From DASRCB01 sp035653295 (GTDB lineage: Bacteria; Acidobacteriota; Terriglobia; Bryobacterales; Bryobacteraceae): a stretch of DNA of 14,267 nucleotides. The stretch lies in NCBI GenBank assembly GCA_035653295.1, contig DASRCB010000129.1:1-14267 (forward strand). Reading direction: 5' to 3'. Both the position numbers and the translations under genes were made by a program. The number at the start of each line of letters is the position of its first letter. Within the stretch, counting starts at the first letter, position 1. Positions 14,258 to 14,267 of the stretch are shown here, piece after piece. The notes below the pieces were generated by a model. That model did not search any database and was not told the origin of the DNA. It saw only the letters and a program-made list of their open reading frames with translations.

Positions 14258-14267
14258 GCATCTGGTC

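Noticed and set aside
14109..14261. N-terminal extension of kdsB to 14261
   Set aside because: The added 51 residues come from the promoter and hairpin repeats and lack family resemblance. The GTG at 14108 fits the KdsB N-terminus.

Overview
The window looks like a chromosomal segment of a GC-rich acidobacterium, most plausibly of the Solibacter/Bryobacter type. That assignment is inferred from gene families, not from a marker gene. The supporting families are a PadR regulator joined to a long two-domain permease of the acidobacterial duplicated orphan permease (ADOP) class, helix-turn-helix/TolB-like/TPR and winged-helix/beta-propeller regulators, a PEP-CTERM exported propeller, and Kdo genes that show a Gram-negative envelope.

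Layout. Positions 1-1812 (+): the C-terminal end of a molybdopterin oxidoreductase, then an M20 metallopeptidase. Positions 1839-2807 (-): a SnoaL-like protein and a small exported protein of unknown function. Divergent from these, 2938-4518 (+): a soluble regulator with HTH, TolB-like and TPR regions. Positions 4616-7673 (-): a padR-ADOP operon with an 8-nt gene overlap and a TA-rich palindrome covering its promoter. Positions 7740-7802: a cluster of hairpin repeats. Positions 7815-9866 (-): a membrane-anchored winged-helix/beta-propeller sensor. It is divergent from 9974-10945 (+), a PEP-CTERM six-bladed propeller. The gap between them holds three similar 12-bp direct repeats spaced by one and two helical turns. 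Positions 10913-14108 (-): a tight kdsB-pyrG-kdsA operon. Positions 14114-14267: its promoter and more hairpin repeats.

How the genes work together. KdsA makes Kdo-8-phosphate, PyrG makes CTP, and KdsB uses CTP to activate Kdo for lipopolysaccharide, so the operon joins nucleotide supply to sugar activation. PadR probably represses itself and the ADOP permease through the palindrome at its own start codon. The winged-helix sensor probably controls its own promoter through the phased repeats and may also control the divergent PEP-CTERM gene. Three promoter candidates with both a -35 and a -10 element sit almost on their start codons, which suggests very short or absent 5' leaders. I found no tRNA, rRNA, CRISPR array, transposase, phage gene or defence system. 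No intergenic stretch exceeds 300 bases, and the longest gaps (4519-4615, 7674-7814, 9867-9973 and 2808-2937) are each about 100-140 bases. The best candidates for something new are the phased-repeat regulatory region with its propeller gene pair, and the hairpin repeat family. Neither is proof of a new system.
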